Shown: positions 33,381-42,604, counted from the first letter of the stretch. The stretch is 64,000 nucleotides of DNA from Streptomyces globosus (GCF_003325375.1 NZ_CP030862.1:4467501-4531500); one strand, 5' to 3'. Numbers and translations: made by a program. The notes: a model not told the origin generated them from the sequence alone.

Positions 33381-34247
33381 ATGACCTCCCTCTTCGCCCT
33401 GGCCACAGCCGTGCTGTGGGGACTCGCCGACTTCGGAGGCGGGCTGCTCACCCGACGGCTGCCTGCGCTGACGGTGGTCGTCGCGTCGCAGGTCCTCGCG
33501 GTGCTCGCCCTCGGCGCGGTCGTCCTGGGCACCGGCGCCTGGCGGGAGGCCGGCCCGCAGCTGTGGTTCGCGGTCGCCGCCGGACTGGTCGGGCCCGTCG
33601 CGATGCTCAGCTTCTACAAGGCGCTCGCGCTCGGCCCGATGGGCGTGGTCTCGCCCCTCGGCTCGCTCGGCGTGGTCGTCCCGGTGGGCGTCGGACTGGC
33701 GCTGGGCGAGGAGCCGGGGGCGGGCCAGTTCGCCGGGATCGCCATCGCCGTCGTCGGCATCGTGCTCGCGGGCGGCCCCGAACTGCGCGGTGCGCCGGTG
33801 CAGCGCCGGGCGGTGGTGCTGACCCTGGTCGCCGCCTTCGGGTTCGGCGCCGTGATGGCCCTGATCTCACACGCCTCGTCGAACGTCACCGGACTGTTCC
33901 TGGCCCTGTTCGTGCAGCGCGTCGTCAACGTGGCCGCCGGCGGCGCCGCCCTGTGGGTGCAGGTGCGGCGCGGCTCGCCCGCGCTCCCGGACGGCACCGG
34001 CCTGCGGACGCTGTGGCGGCTGCTGCCCGCGCTCGCCTTCGTCGGGCTCGCCGACGTCGCCGCGAACGGCACCTACTCCGTCGCCGCCCAGAACGGCCCG
34101 GTCACCGTCGCCGCCGTGCTGTCCTCGCTGTACCCGGTGGTCACGGCGCTCGCCGCGTACGCCGTGCTCCGGGAGCGGCTGCGCGCGGTCCAGGCGGCCG
34201 GCGCCGGGCTCGCCCTCGCAGGAACGGTCCTCCTGGCCGCCGGATAG
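33381..34247 (+). CDS. EamA/DMT-family transporter
   Basis: 288 residues with ten predicted transmembrane helices in two EamA repeats, starting MTSLFALATAVLWGLADFGG. The second repeat begins near QRRAVVLTLVAAFGFGAVMA. Members export amino acids, purines or small metabolites. The divergent cupin regulator suggests the substrate is also its ligand. Its identity is not predictable. Confidence 0.88.
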   Translation: MTSLFALATAVLWGLADFGGGLLTRRLPALTVVVASQVLAVLALGAVVLGTGAWREAGPQLWFAVAAGLVGPVAMLSFYKALALGPMGVVSPLGSLGVVVPVGVGLALGEEPGAGQFAGIAIAVVGIVLAGGPELRGAPVQRRAVVLTLVAAFGFGAVMALISHASSNVTGLFLALFVQRVVNVAAGGAALWVQVRRGSPALPDGTGLRTLWRLLPALAFVGLADVAANGTYSVAAQNGPVTVAAVLSSLYPVVTALAAYAVLRERLRAVQAAGAGLALAGTVLLAAG

Positions 34248-34254
34248 GTGCCGG

Positions 34255-35037
34255 CTACCCCGCGGCCGGCTCGGCGGCGGCCGCCTCGGCGGTGCGCTGC
34301 TCGGCCTCGGCCAGCTCCGCGAGCGCCCGCAGCTGGTCCGGGGTGACGCCGTCGGGGATCGGCACCGGGGCCGGGGTGCGCAGTGGCGGCTGCCAGCCGG
34401 CCTCCTCGGTCCACCGGCGGACGATACGGGCGGGGGCGCCCGCGACCACCGCGTGGTCGGGCACCTCGCCCCGGACGACCGACCCCGCGGCGACGACGAC
34501 GTTCCGGCCCAGCTTCGCCCCGGGCAGCACCACCGCGCCGGTGCCGAGCCAGCAGCCGGGGCCGATCTCGACGGGCGCGCTGCGCGGCCACTGCCGGCCG
34601 ACCGGCTCGTTCGGGTCGTCGTAGCTGTGGTTCGTTGAGGTGATGTACACCCCGGGCCCGCAGAACGTGTCGTTCCCGATGGTGATGCGGCTGTCGGCTA
34701 TGACGTGAGTGTCCCGGCCGAGCACCACGCCGTCGCCGATGACGAGGACGGGCTCCGCGCCCAGGTCGAGGCCGGGCAGCATCCCGGCGGTGAGCGTCAC
34801 CTGTTCGGCGACGATGCAGTGGCCCCCCAGCCGGATCCACGGTTCGCCGAAGACGGTGCCCTGGGGGAACGCGAGCCGCGTGCCGTGCCCGATCGCCCCG
34901 AAGCGGAGCCGTCCCGGGGTCTGCGCGGTGACGGCGCCGGCCTGCTGCATCCAGCGCCAGGCGGCGTGCGCCGCGCGGCCGGCGAGGCGGCGGCGCAGGG
35001 CGGTCAGCGATGAGAACGTGTTCTGGTTCTTCGGCAC
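34255..35037 (-). CDS. Hexapeptide-repeat acyltransferase
   Basis: 260 residues of left-handed beta-helix type (maltose/nodulation acetyltransferase class). Hexapeptide coils run from about residue 80 (VLVIGDGVVLGRDTHVIADS), with the catalytic-type His in STNHSYDDPNEPVG and the end marker VVAGAPARIVRRW. A Pro- and Ala/Glu-rich tail follows. The GTG start (VPKNQNTFSSL) lies six nucleotides after TACGGT (complement of 35044-35049) with no ribosome site. The acceptor is unknown. Confidence 0.85.
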   Translation of the reverse strand: MPKNQNTFSSLTALRRRLAGRAAHAAWRWMQQAGAVTAQTPGRLRFGAIGHGTRLAFPQGTVFGEPWIRLGGHCIVAEQVTLTAGMLPGLDLGAEPVLVIGDGVVLGRDTHVIADSRITIGNDTFCGPGVYITSTNHSYDDPNEPVGRQWPRSAPVEIGPGCWLGTGAVVLPGAKLGRNVVVAAGSVVRGEVPDHAVVAGAPARIVRRWTEEAGWQPPLRTPAPVPIPDGVTPDQLRALAELAEAEQRTAEAAAAEPAAG

Positions 35038-35043
35038 CGGGTC

Positions 35044-35049
35044 ACCGTA
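35044..35049 (-). promoter_or_regulatory. Candidate -10 element for acyltransferase gene
   Basis: TACGGT on the minus strand, six nucleotides before the GTG start and without a Shine-Dalgarno sequence; suggests a leaderless message. Confidence 0.45.
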
Positions 35050-35199
35050 GCGTGCCCGGTGCCCCGGCCGCGCCGTGATCTTCACCCCATCGCAGGCCGG
35101 AAGGCGGCCATGGCCTACGGTGCCCCTGGCGCGACACGCAGGATCCACCGGGCGCGCCGCCCGCGGGCGGCCGCACCTCCCAGGACTGAGGAAGAGAAC

Positions 35200-35757
35200 A
35201 TGGCGGAACACGCGGACCACACCCCGGCCGGGGCACTCGTCGCGGGCGTCGGGGGCAGGAGCCCGCAGATCGCCCCCGGCGCCTTCACGGCGCCGACCTC
35301 GGTCGTGGTCGGCGACGTCGCGCTGGGGCCGGGCGCGAGCGTCTGGTACTCGGCGGTGCTGCGCGCCGACTGCGGCCCGATCGTCCTCGGCGCCGACAGC
35401 AACGTGCAGGACAACTGCACGCTGCACGTGGACCCCGGCTTCCCGGTGACCGTCGGCGAGCGCGTCTCGATCGGCCACAACGCGGTCGTGCACGGCTGCA
35501 CCGTCGAGGACGACTGCCTGATCGGCATGGGCGCGACCGTCCTGAACGGCGCGGTCATCGGCGCCGGCTCGCTGGTCGCCGCGCAGGCGCTGGTGCCGCA
35601 GGGCATGGTGGTCCCGCCGGGCTCGCTCGTCGCGGGCGTCCCCGCGAAGGTGCGGCGGGAGCTGACCGACGAGGAGCGCGAGGGCATCCGGCTCAACGCC
35701 GCGATGTACCGCGAGCTCGCGGAACAGCACCGCGCCTCGGTCGTCCCGCACGCCTGA
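35200..35757 (+). CDS. Gamma-class carbonic anhydrase family protein
   Basis: 185 residues of left-handed beta-helix. It has the metal-site pattern of the CaiE/PaaY gamma-carbonic-anhydrase group: CTLHVDPG, then IGHNAVVHGCTVEDDCLIGMGATV, which supplies the His ligands. The ATG has GAGGAAGAG just upstream. Members hydrate CO2 or are inactive metal-binding trimers; activity here is plausible but unproven. Confidence 0.9.
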   Translation: MAEHADHTPAGALVAGVGGRSPQIAPGAFTAPTSVVVGDVALGPGASVWYSAVLRADCGPIVLGADSNVQDNCTLHVDPGFPVTVGERVSIGHNAVVHGCTVEDDCLIGMGATVLNGAVIGAGSLVAAQALVPQGMVVPPGSLVAGVPAKVRRELTDEEREGIRLNAAMYRELAEQHRASVVPHA

Positions 35758-35813
35758 TCCGCGCCGGAACCCGGCGGGCCCGCCCGGCCCGCCGGCTCCG
35801 CCCGCGGCCGGCG

Positions 35814-36485
35814 TCAGCCGCGGGCGGCGGCAGGCTCGGCCCGCGCGGGCTCCTCGGGCGCCTCCGGCGCCGGAGCCTGGGCGGCCGCCTTCGCTGCGCG
35901 CCGCCTGATGACGATCATCGAGGTGAGGCCGACCAGCACCGCGAGCACGAGGCCCAGCCAGGAGAACCGCTTCAGCCAGGCCTCGGCCACGATGCCGACG
36001 TAGTAGATGACGGCCGTGGTGCCGCCCGCCCACAGGATGCCGCCGAAGACGTTGGCGATCAGGAACTTCCAGTACGGCATGTGCAGCACGCCGGCCAGCG
36101 GCCCGGCGAAGATCCGCAGCAGGGCCACGAAGCGGCCGAAGAAGACGGCCCACATGCCCCACTTCTGGAAGGAGCGCTCCGCCAGGGCGACCTGCGCCGG
36201 CCCGAAGTGCTTCGGGAACCGCTTCCCGAGCCGTTCCAGCAGCGGCTTGCCCCCGCGCCGGCCGATCGCGTAGCCGATCGAGTCGCCGACGATCGCCCCG
36301 GTCGTGGCGCAGACGCCCAGCACCAGCGGGTCGATCTCCCCGTGCTGCGAGGCGAGCAGCGCCGAGCTGACGAGGATGATCTCCCCCGGCAGCGGGATGC
36401 CGAGGCTTTCCAGGCCGATGACCACTCCGACCAGGAGATAGATGGCCACCGCCGGAATCTGCTCCAGCCATTCCTGGATGTGCAC
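35814..36485 (-). CDS. DedA-family membrane protein
   Basis: 223 residues with the DedA/SNARE-associated pattern: GLESLGIPLPGEIILVSSAL, GDSIGYAIGRRGGK and the family signature FFGRFVALLRIFAGPLAG, then two C-terminal helices and an Ala/Pro/Glu tail. DedA proteins are implicated in undecaprenyl-phosphate or phospholipid flipping. The window also holds a TVP38-type relative and uppP, all acting on carrier lipid. The GTG start has AGGAGG eight nucleotides upstream. Confidence 0.93.
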   Translation of the reverse strand: MHIQEWLEQIPAVAIYLLVGVVIGLESLGIPLPGEIILVSSALLASQHGEIDPLVLGVCATTGAIVGDSIGYAIGRRGGKPLLERLGKRFPKHFGPAQVALAERSFQKWGMWAVFFGRFVALLRIFAGPLAGVLHMPYWKFLIANVFGGILWAGGTTAVIYYVGIVAEAWLKRFSWLGLVLAVLVGLTSMIVIRRRAAKAAAQAPAPEAPEEPARAEPAAARG

Positions 36486-36543
36486 CGGTGCGTCCTCCTG
36501 ATTGCGTACCGGCGCGTCCCCGGTGACGCGCCGAACGGGCAGC

Positions 36544-39069
36544 CTATCCGCTCCGGACGACCGCCCCCGCCCGCAGCGGCAGGTCGCGCGAGGAGCGGCC
36601 CGCGAAGACCTCCCGCCGGCCCGTGCCCAGGACCCAGCCGTGCTTCTCCGGATCCCAGCAGGACAGGGCCCGCACGTCCACGCCGACGGCGACCCGCTCG
36701 GACTGCCCCGGCCCCAGCGTGAGGCGCCGGTAGCCGGCCAGGGCCCGCAGGGGCTGTTCGAGCGCGAGCCGGGGCGAGGGGCCGACGTACACCTGGGCCA
36801 CTTCGGTGCCTTTGCGGCGGCCGGTGTTGCGGACGGTGAACTCCACGCGCAGCCCGCCGCCCTCGGGCCGGACCGCGAGGTCCGCGTACTCCCAGGAGGT
36901 GTACGACAGCCCGTGCCCGAAGGGGAACAGCGGCGCCACCCGCTGCGCGTCGTACCAGCGGTGGCCGGTGTGGACGCCCTCGGTGTACTCCTCGCGCCCG
37001 CCCGGCCCCGGGCCCTGCGGGGACCCGGCCGCCGGGGTGCGGCGCCCGTCGGCCGGGAAGGTCTGGGTGAGCCGCCCGCCCGGGTCGGTGTCGCCGAAGA
37101 GGACGGACGCGGCGGCCTCCGCGCCCTCCTGGCCGGGGTGGTACATCTGGAGGACCGCGCCGGTGCGGGCCAGCCACGGCATGGCCGTGGCCGAGGGCGT
37201 GTTGAGCACGACGGCGGTGCGCGGGTTCGCCGCGGCGACGGCCTCGATCAGGGCGGCCTGTCCGCCGGGCAGGCCCAGCGAGGCCCGGTCCGCGCCGTCG
37301 GCGGTCTCCTCGTGGGCGAACACGACGACGCTGCGGGCGGACTTCGCGACCCGTACGGCCTCGGCCACGTCCGCGGCCCTCGTCGCGCCCGTGGTGCGGC
37401 GCAGCCGGAAACGCTGCCCGCGGGGGCCGCCCCGGGCGGTGACGGACAGCCGGTGCTCGCCCGCCCGCAGGGAGACGGTGCGGCGGCGGAGGGCGAGCCC
37501 GTCGGGTGCGGCGGCCGGCAGCCCGCCCGCATCCTGCTCGGCGGCGCCCTGCCGCAGGGGGAAGAGCTCCTCGCCGTCGAGGCGGACGGTCGGCCGCTCG
37601 CCCGAGTAGTGGACGAGGAGGGTCCAGTCGTCGTCTGCGGTGAGCGTGAAGCGGCCTTCGTGGCTCCAGGTGCGCCCCGCGGCGACCCACCGGTCGTCGA
37701 GGGCTGCGGGCGGGGTCAACAGGTCCGCGGGGAGCGGTCGGCCGTGGATGTCCTCGCCGGCGGCGTGGACCACCGAGGCGCCGTTCCCGGCGCGCCGGGC
37801 GAGGGCGGAGAGCGGGGAGGCGGCCGCGGGGGTGCCGCCTGCCGCACCGGCGGACGGCATCCGGGCGGTGGGGCCGATGACGGCGAGGGAGCGGGCAGCG
37901 GCTCCGGACAGCGGCAGGGTGCCGCGTTCGTTGCGGAGCAGCACGGCGCCTGCGGTGGCGACGCGGCGGGCGAGCCGCGCCCCGGCGGCCGCGTCGCGGG
38001 CGGGCCGGGCGGCGGATCGGCCGTCGAGGCGGCCGAACCGGTCCATCACGGTCAGGATGCGGCGCACCGCCTGGTCGACGGAGGCCTCGGCGACGGTGCC
38101 GGCGCGGACGGCCTCCACGAGCGGGGCTCCGAAGCGGGTGCCGCCCGGCATCTCCATGTCGAGGCCGGCGCCGATGGACGCGACGGTGCCGTGGGAGGTG
38201 TCCCGGTGGGAGAGCACCCAGCCGCCGAAGCCCCAGCGATCGCGCAGCACGTCCTCCAGGAGGGTCCTGTTCTCGCAGGCGCGGATGCCGTTGACCTTGT
38301 GCGGGGCGGCCACGACGGCGCCGGCCCCGGCGGCCGCGGCCGCCTCGAAGCCGCGCAGCGCGCTCTCGTGCAGCGTCCGCTCCCCGGCGACGGCGTCGGC
38401 GGTGTGCCGGCCCTGCTCCCGGGAGGAGAGCGCGAAGTGCCGGACGGCGGCGACGACGCCCTCGTCCTGGATGCCGCGGACCACTTCGGCGACCAGGTCG
38501 GCCGTCAGCCGCGGGTCTTCGGAGAAGGCCTCGGAGTTGCGGCCGCCGAGGGGGGTGCGGATGAGGCCGGCCGCGGGAGCGAGCAGCACGTCCTGGCCGA
38601 GGGCGCGGCCCTCGCGGCCGAGGATGCGGCCGTACTCGCGTGCCAGTGCCGGATCGAAGGCGGAGGCCAGCACGACGGGCGCGGGCAGGGCGGTGGCCGG
38701 CCCGGCCGCCCGCACCCCGGCGGGTCCCTCGGCGAACCGCAGCGGCGGAATGCCCAGGCGCGGCACGCCCGGCAGGTGGCCGGCCGGGCCGCGCGCGGCG
38801 GGGTCGGGGGCGCCGTGCAGGAGGGCGGTCTTCTCCTCCAGCGTGAGCCGCTCCAGCAGCGCCTCGACCCGGGCGGCGCTGCCCGGCCGCCCGGCCCCGG
38901 CGGCGGCGCCTGCGCCCGCCGCCGGGGCGGGGGCGGTACGGGTGCCCGTACGGGCGGTGGCGCCGGGAGGCAGCGGGGCTCCGCAGCCGCCCGCGCCGAG
39001 CGCCGCGCCTGCCGCACCGAGGGCGCCGAGCAGCCGCACCGCCGAACGCCGGGAGAGGGCCCCGCTCAT
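36544..39069 (-). CDS. GH3-family lipoprotein with altered nucleophile motif
   Basis: 841 residues. The N-terminus has a twin-arginine-like motif (SRRSAVRLL) and a lipobox (GAGGC, Cys29), so it is probably an exported lipoprotein. The layout is that of GH3 beta-glucosidases: N-terminal barrel, C-terminal alpha/beta sandwich and FnIII-like end (VEFTVRNTGRRKGTEVAQVY). The nucleophile region, normally V-x-S-D-W/Y, reads VLSHRDTSH: His288 replaces the Asp. The KHF motif is RHF (210-212), and the usual YNKVNG is PHKVNG. The codon at 38206-38208 confirms His. It is probably inactive or changed in chemistry. Confidence 0.87.
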   Translation of the reverse strand: MSGALSRRSAVRLLGALGAAGAALGAGGCGAPLPPGATARTGTRTAPAPAAGAGAAAGAGRPGSAARVEALLERLTLEEKTALLHGAPDPAARGPAGHLPGVPRLGIPPLRFAEGPAGVRAAGPATALPAPVVLASAFDPALAREYGRILGREGRALGQDVLLAPAAGLIRTPLGGRNSEAFSEDPRLTADLVAEVVRGIQDEGVVAAVRHFALSSREQGRHTADAVAGERTLHESALRGFEAAAAAGAGAVVAAPHKVNGIRACENRTLLEDVLRDRWGFGGWVLSHRDTSHGTVASIGAGLDMEMPGGTRFGAPLVEAVRAGTVAEASVDQAVRRILTVMDRFGRLDGRSAARPARDAAAGARLARRVATAGAVLLRNERGTLPLSGAAARSLAVIGPTARMPSAGAAGGTPAAASPLSALARRAGNGASVVHAAGEDIHGRPLPADLLTPPAALDDRWVAAGRTWSHEGRFTLTADDDWTLLVHYSGERPTVRLDGEELFPLRQGAAEQDAGGLPAAAPDGLALRRRTVSLRAGEHRLSVTARGGPRGQRFRLRRTTGATRAADVAEAVRVAKSARSVVVFAHEETADGADRASLGLPGGQAALIEAVAAANPRTAVVLNTPSATAMPWLARTGAVLQMYHPGQEGAEAAASVLFGDTDPGGRLTQTFPADGRRTPAAGSPQGPGPGGREEYTEGVHTGHRWYDAQRVAPLFPFGHGLSYTSWEYADLAVRPEGGGLRVEFTVRNTGRRKGTEVAQVYVGPSPRLALEQPLRALAGYRRLTLGPGQSERVAVGVDVRALSCWDPEKHGWVLGTGRREVFAGRSSRDLPLRAGAVVRSG

Positions 39070-39201
39070 GACACGGCCTCGCTCATGGTGCTCCCTGCGG
39101 CTCCGGTCGGCGGGAGCGGCCCGCGCCGGACCGCTCCCGGGGCCACTGTGGCGCCGCAGGGGCGGCGGGCCGGGCGGGACGCGCAGGGGCGGGGCGGAGT
39201 T

Positions 39202-39411
39202 TCAGCCCTGCGGCGGCTGCACCAGGGGGTCGGGGGTGCGCCGCGGCTCGTCCTGCGCCTGCACGCGCGCCTCGGTGCGGTGCCCGCGGGCGATGTAGTC
39301 GCGTACGACGGCCTCGACCGCGTCCTGAGGTGAGGCGACCCCGGCGAGGACCATCACCTCCACCACGAGTTCCGCGTCGAGGCTGATGTCGATCCTGGCT
39401 CTGCCTGCCAT
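39202..39411 (-). CDS. VapB-like antitoxin, orphan
   Basis: 69 residues resembling DUF2191/VapB antitoxins: the beta-strand RARIDISLDAELVVEVM, a helix around GVASPQDAVEAVVRDYIARG, and a disordered Pro/Gln-rich tail. It is expected to dimerise as a DNA-binding protein. AGGAGAG precedes the ATG. No PIN-domain VapC gene follows: the downstream gene is the GH3 lipoprotein and the upstream one a thioesterase. It may be an orphan or a regulator. Confidence 0.72.
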   Translation of the reverse strand: MAGRARIDISLDAELVVEVMVLAGVASPQDAVEAVVRDYIARGHRTEARVQAQDEPRRTPDPLVQPPQG

Positions 39412-39501
39412 GGGGGCTCTCCTGTCGTCGGTGTCCGCGGCGCCTCGGCCGGGGCCCGGGCGGGCTCGGGCGGCCAGGCCCGGCCGGGACCCGGCAAACG
39501 C

Positions 39502-39536
39502 GAGTGGGGCCGCGCCCGGCAGGCGCGGCCCCACTC
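39502..39536 (-). terminator. Strong hairpin terminator after thioesterase gene
   Basis: Perfect 15-bp arms (GAGTGGGGCCGCGCC and complement) around a 5-nt loop, about 20 bp beyond the stop of the minus-strand thioesterase gene. This separates it from the VapB-GH3 genes. Confidence 0.82.
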
Positions 39537-39556
39537 ATTCCCCCTGGGAGGTGTGG

Positions 39557-40009
39557 TCATGCGTTGGGGCGCAGGGTCCACACGACGGTCATCTCCCCGG
39601 TCACGGCCTCGTCCTCGCGCTGGATGGCGATGGTGACAGGGAACTCGGGGCGGCCTCCGGCGTCGAGCTCGGCGACGACGTCGGCGGCGGGGCGGCCCAG
39701 CGTGGCGGTGGCGGTGACGACGCCCTTGGCGAGCTTCCTGTAGGCGATCTCGGCCTTCACCGCGAGGGGCACGGCGCGCGAGAGCTGGTCGCCGAACGCG
39801 GCGAGCACGATGGCGCCGCTGGCGGACTCGGCCAGGGTGAACATGGCGCCGGCGTGCGGGCCGCCCACGTGGTTGTGGTAGTCGGGCTGGTCCGGCAGCC
39901 GGACGACCGCGCGCTCCGGGGTGGTCTCCAGGAACTGGAGGTTCAGGGTCTTGGCCATGGGCACGGTCGCGGCGAGCAGTTCGCCCACGTTCATCTGGTC
40001 TGCGCTCAT
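39557..40009 (-). CDS. PaaI/DUF4442-type hot-dog thioesterase
   Basis: 150 residues with a hot-dog fold pattern: HNHVGGPHAGAMFTLAESAS is the central-helix region and VKAEIAYRKLAKGVVTATAT the following strands. It is probably a cytoplasmic acyl-CoA thioesterase of the DUF4442/PaaI group. The ATG at 40009 faces a divergent gene 97 bp away. The substrate is unknown. Confidence 0.83.
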   Translation of the reverse strand: MSADQMNVGELLAATVPMAKTLNLQFLETTPERAVVRLPDQPDYHNHVGGPHAGAMFTLAESASGAIVLAAFGDQLSRAVPLAVKAEIAYRKLAKGVVTATATLGRPAADVVAELDAGGRPEFPVTIAIQREDEAVTGEMTVVWTLRPNA

Positions 40010-40092
40010 GGGCGGCGATGTTACCCACGAGTAGACCTGCTTGACCAGACCTCTTGCCGGGGGCGGCCGTTCCCGGTGACGGCGCCTCCCAC

Positions 40093-40098
40093 TATCGT
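40093..40098 (+). promoter_or_regulatory. Candidate -10 element for Pro/Gln-rich membrane protein gene
   Basis: TATCGT, eight nucleotides before the ATG at 40107, with no ribosome site between; suggests a leaderless transcript. Confidence 0.45.
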
Positions 40099-40106
40099 TG
40101 TCGGCC

Positions 40107-41144
40107 ATGTGGCCAGGACAGCAGCAGCCGCCCGGGGGACAGCCCAACCCTCAGGACGCGCAACAGAACCCGTACCAGCAGCCGCCGGGACAGCAGCCGA
40201 ACCCGTATCAGCAGCAGCCCGGATACGGATACCCGCAGGCGGGATACCAGGCGCCGGGCCAGCCCGGGCAGCCGGCACAGCCGTGGACTCAGCCCCAGCA
40301 GGCCGTTCCGGGGCCCCCGAGCGGCGGAGGCGGCGGCCTCTCCACCAAGACGGTCGCGATCGTCGCCGCGTCCGCGGTGGTCGTCGCGGCGGCCGCGACG
40401 GGGGCGTTCGTCCTCACCCGGGACGACGGGAAGAGCAACGAGGCCGACGGCAAGCCCGCAGCCTCCTCCTCGGCCTCCGCCCCGGCCTCGAGCGAGCCGG
40501 CACCGACGGGTGCGAACCCGCGCGGCGGCGGCGACGCCCAGCCGGTGATCCCGGGCTGGAAGGTCGTGGTCAACCCCAAGTACGGCACCGCCTTCGACGT
40601 GCCGCCGGAGTGGAACGTCGCGAACCCCGGCGTCATCGCCAGCTTCACCGACGACGTGAAGAACGACGGCAAGCCGATCATCAGCTTCTCCGCACCGGCC
40701 TTCCTCAAGGAGGACTGGTGCAAGATCGACTCCGACAAGGACGGCCGCGAGGAGAAGACCGAGCTGGCCGGCACCGGCACCAAGGGCGGCCAGGGCGCCA
40801 AGGACACCGCGGAGGCCGTCCGCAACGAGGCCGGGAACTGGGCGTTCGCCGCGTTCGCGCAGAAGGCGCCGAAGGGGACCGTGAAGGTCTCCGACCCCAA
40901 GGAGTACACGACCTCCTCGGGCCTCAAGGGCCACATGGCGACCGCGACCGCGCTCGGCGTGCCCAAGGAGAACAAGTGCTCCCGCGACGGCAAGTCCATC
41001 GCGTTCAGCTTCAAGACCGCGAACGGCGACTTCTCCAGCTGGATCCTCTTCAGCTCCGTCGGCGTCGAGGGCGAGGTCCCGCAGGAGACGATGGACAAGG
41101 TCCTCAGCTCGGTGCGCCTGCACGGCACCGGAACGACGGGCTGA
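40107..41144 (+). CDS. Pro/Gln-rich single-span membrane protein
   Basis: 345 residues. The first 70 are Pro/Gln/Gly/Tyr-rich and disordered with repeated QQNPYQQ-type units. One transmembrane helix follows (VAIVAASAVVVAAAATGAFV), then an Ala/Ser linker and an extracellular domain of about 210 residues (KYGTAFDVPPEWNVANPGVI onwards) with two cysteines that could pair (ending DWCKID and KCSRDGK). This layout is common in actinobacterial surface proteins of unknown role. The message looks leaderless. Confidence 0.75.
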   Translation: MWPGQQQPPGGQPNPQDAQQNPYQQPPGQQPNPYQQQPGYGYPQAGYQAPGQPGQPAQPWTQPQQAVPGPPSGGGGGLSTKTVAIVAASAVVVAAAATGAFVLTRDDGKSNEADGKPAASSSASAPASSEPAPTGANPRGGGDAQPVIPGWKVVVNPKYGTAFDVPPEWNVANPGVIASFTDDVKNDGKPIISFSAPAFLKEDWCKIDSDKDGREEKTELAGTGTKGGQGAKDTAEAVRNEAGNWAFAAFAQKAPKGTVKVSDPKEYTTSSGLKGHMATATALGVPKENKCSRDGKSIAFSFKTANGDFSSWILFSSVGVEGEVPQETMDKVLSSVRLHGTGTTG

Positions 41145-41278
41145 TCCCGGCCGGTCCGCCCTGATCCACGCCGATCCGGCCGGTGCCCGCCGCGGGCCCC
41201 TGCCGGGCCCGTGCGCGGGGTCCGTCCCGGGCCGGATATCCGTTTGGCATCCCGGCCCGGGACGGGGATAGTCCCAGG

Positions 41279-42604
41279 GTGAGTTCCCCCGCCACCCATC
41301 CCGCCCCGCCCGCACCGGCCCCGCGGCGCCGCAGGCCCGCCTGGGCCGGCCGCAACTACACGCTGCTGACGGGTGCGGCCGTCATCACCAACCTCGGCAG
41401 CCACGGAGCGCTCATCGCCTCGGCGTTCGCCGTCCTGGAGGCGGGGGGCTCCGGGGGCGACGTCGGCCTGGTGGCGGCGGCCCGCACCCTGCCGCTGGTG
41501 CTGTTCCTCCTGGTCGGCGGCGCCGTCGCCGACCGGCTGCCACGCCACCGGGTGATGGTCGCGGCCAACGCCCTCAACTGCACCTCGCAGGCCGCCTTCG
41601 CCGTCCTCGTGCTCACGGGGACGCCGCAGCTGTGGCAGATGATGCTGCTCACCGCGCTCTGCGGCACCGGCACGGCCTTCTTCAACCCGGCCGCCGAGGG
41701 CATGCTGCTCTCCAGCGTCTCCGGCGAGCACGCGAACCGCGCGTTCGCCCTGTTCCGGATGGCGATGAACGGCGCCGGCATCGGCGGGGCCGCGCTGGGC
41801 GGCGCGATGATCGCCGCGATGGGTCCCGGCTGGGTCCTCGCCGTCGACGCGGCCGCGTTCGCGCTGGCCGGCGCGCTGCGCGCCGCCCTCGACGTCGGCC
41901 GCGTCGCCGAACGGGCGCCGGGCGGCGGCCTGCTGGCCGACCTGCGCGAGGGGTGGGTGGAGTTCCGTACCCGGCCCTGGCTGTGGAGCATCGTGCTCCA
42001 GTTCTCGGTCGTCGTCGCGGTCGTCGGTGCGGCCGAGGCCGTGTACGGGCCGCTCGTGGCCCGCGACCAGCTGGGCGGCCCCGCCCCCTGGGGCCTGGCG
42101 CTCGCCCTGTTCGGGGTGGGCACCCTCGCCGGCGCCGTCCTGATGATGGTGTGGAAGCCGCGCCGGCTGCTGCTGGTGGGCACCCTGTGCGTGTTCCCGC
42201 TGGCGCTGCCGTCGGCCGGGCTCGCCGTCCCGCTGCCCGTGTGGGGCCTGTGCGCGGTGATGTTCGTCAGCGGCGCGGCCATCGAGGTGTTCGGCGTGAA
42301 CTGGATGACGACGATGCACCAGGAGATCCCGGAGGACAAGTTCTCCCGGGTCTCCGCCTACGACTGGTTCGGCTCGGTGTCGATGCTGCCCCTGGCGACG
42401 GCCCTGGCGGGACCCGCCGAGGCGGCCTTCGGCCGTACGAACGCGCTGTGGGGCTGCGCCGTCCTGGTCGTGGCGGTCACCGCCGCGGTCCTCGCGGTGC
42501 CCGACGTCCGCCGGATGACGCGCCGGCCCTCGCCCCCGAAGGCCGGCGCGCTGCCCGCCCCCGCGCCTGGGGCTGCTGCGGAGCCGGAGACGGTGCACAC
42601 CTAG
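41279..42604 (+). CDS. MFS transporter
   Basis: 441 residues with about 11-12 hydrophobic segments. The N-half signature appears as GGAVADRLPRHRVMV after the second helix. The cytoplasmic loop near DLREGWVEFRTRPWLWS is typical of MFS_3/enterobactin-exporter-like drug transporters. The GTG start follows GATAGT by six nucleotides. The C-terminal tail is Pro/Ala-rich. The substrate is unknown. Confidence 0.87.
   Translation: MSSPATHPAPPAPAPRRRRPAWAGRNYTLLTGAAVITNLGSHGALIASAFAVLEAGGSGGDVGLVAAARTLPLVLFLLVGGAVADRLPRHRVMVAANALNCTSQAAFAVLVLTGTPQLWQMMLLTALCGTGTAFFNPAAEGMLLSSVSGEHANRAFALFRMAMNGAGIGGAALGGAMIAAMGPGWVLAVDAAAFALAGALRAALDVGRVAERAPGGGLLADLREGWVEFRTRPWLWSIVLQFSVVVAVVGAAEAVYGPLVARDQLGGPAPWGLALALFGVGTLAGAVLMMVWKPRRLLLVGTLCVFPLALPSAGLAVPLPVWGLCAVMFVSGAAIEVFGVNWMTTMHQEIPEDKFSRVSAYDWFGSVSMLPLATALAGPAEAAFGRTNALWGCAVLVVAVTAAVLAVPDVRRMTRRPSPPKAGALPAPAPGAAAEPETVHT

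Noticed and set aside
39202..40009. VapBC toxin-antitoxin pair
   Set aside because: The gene next to the VapB-like gene encodes a hot-dog thioesterase, not a PIN-domain toxin, and a strong terminator separates them.
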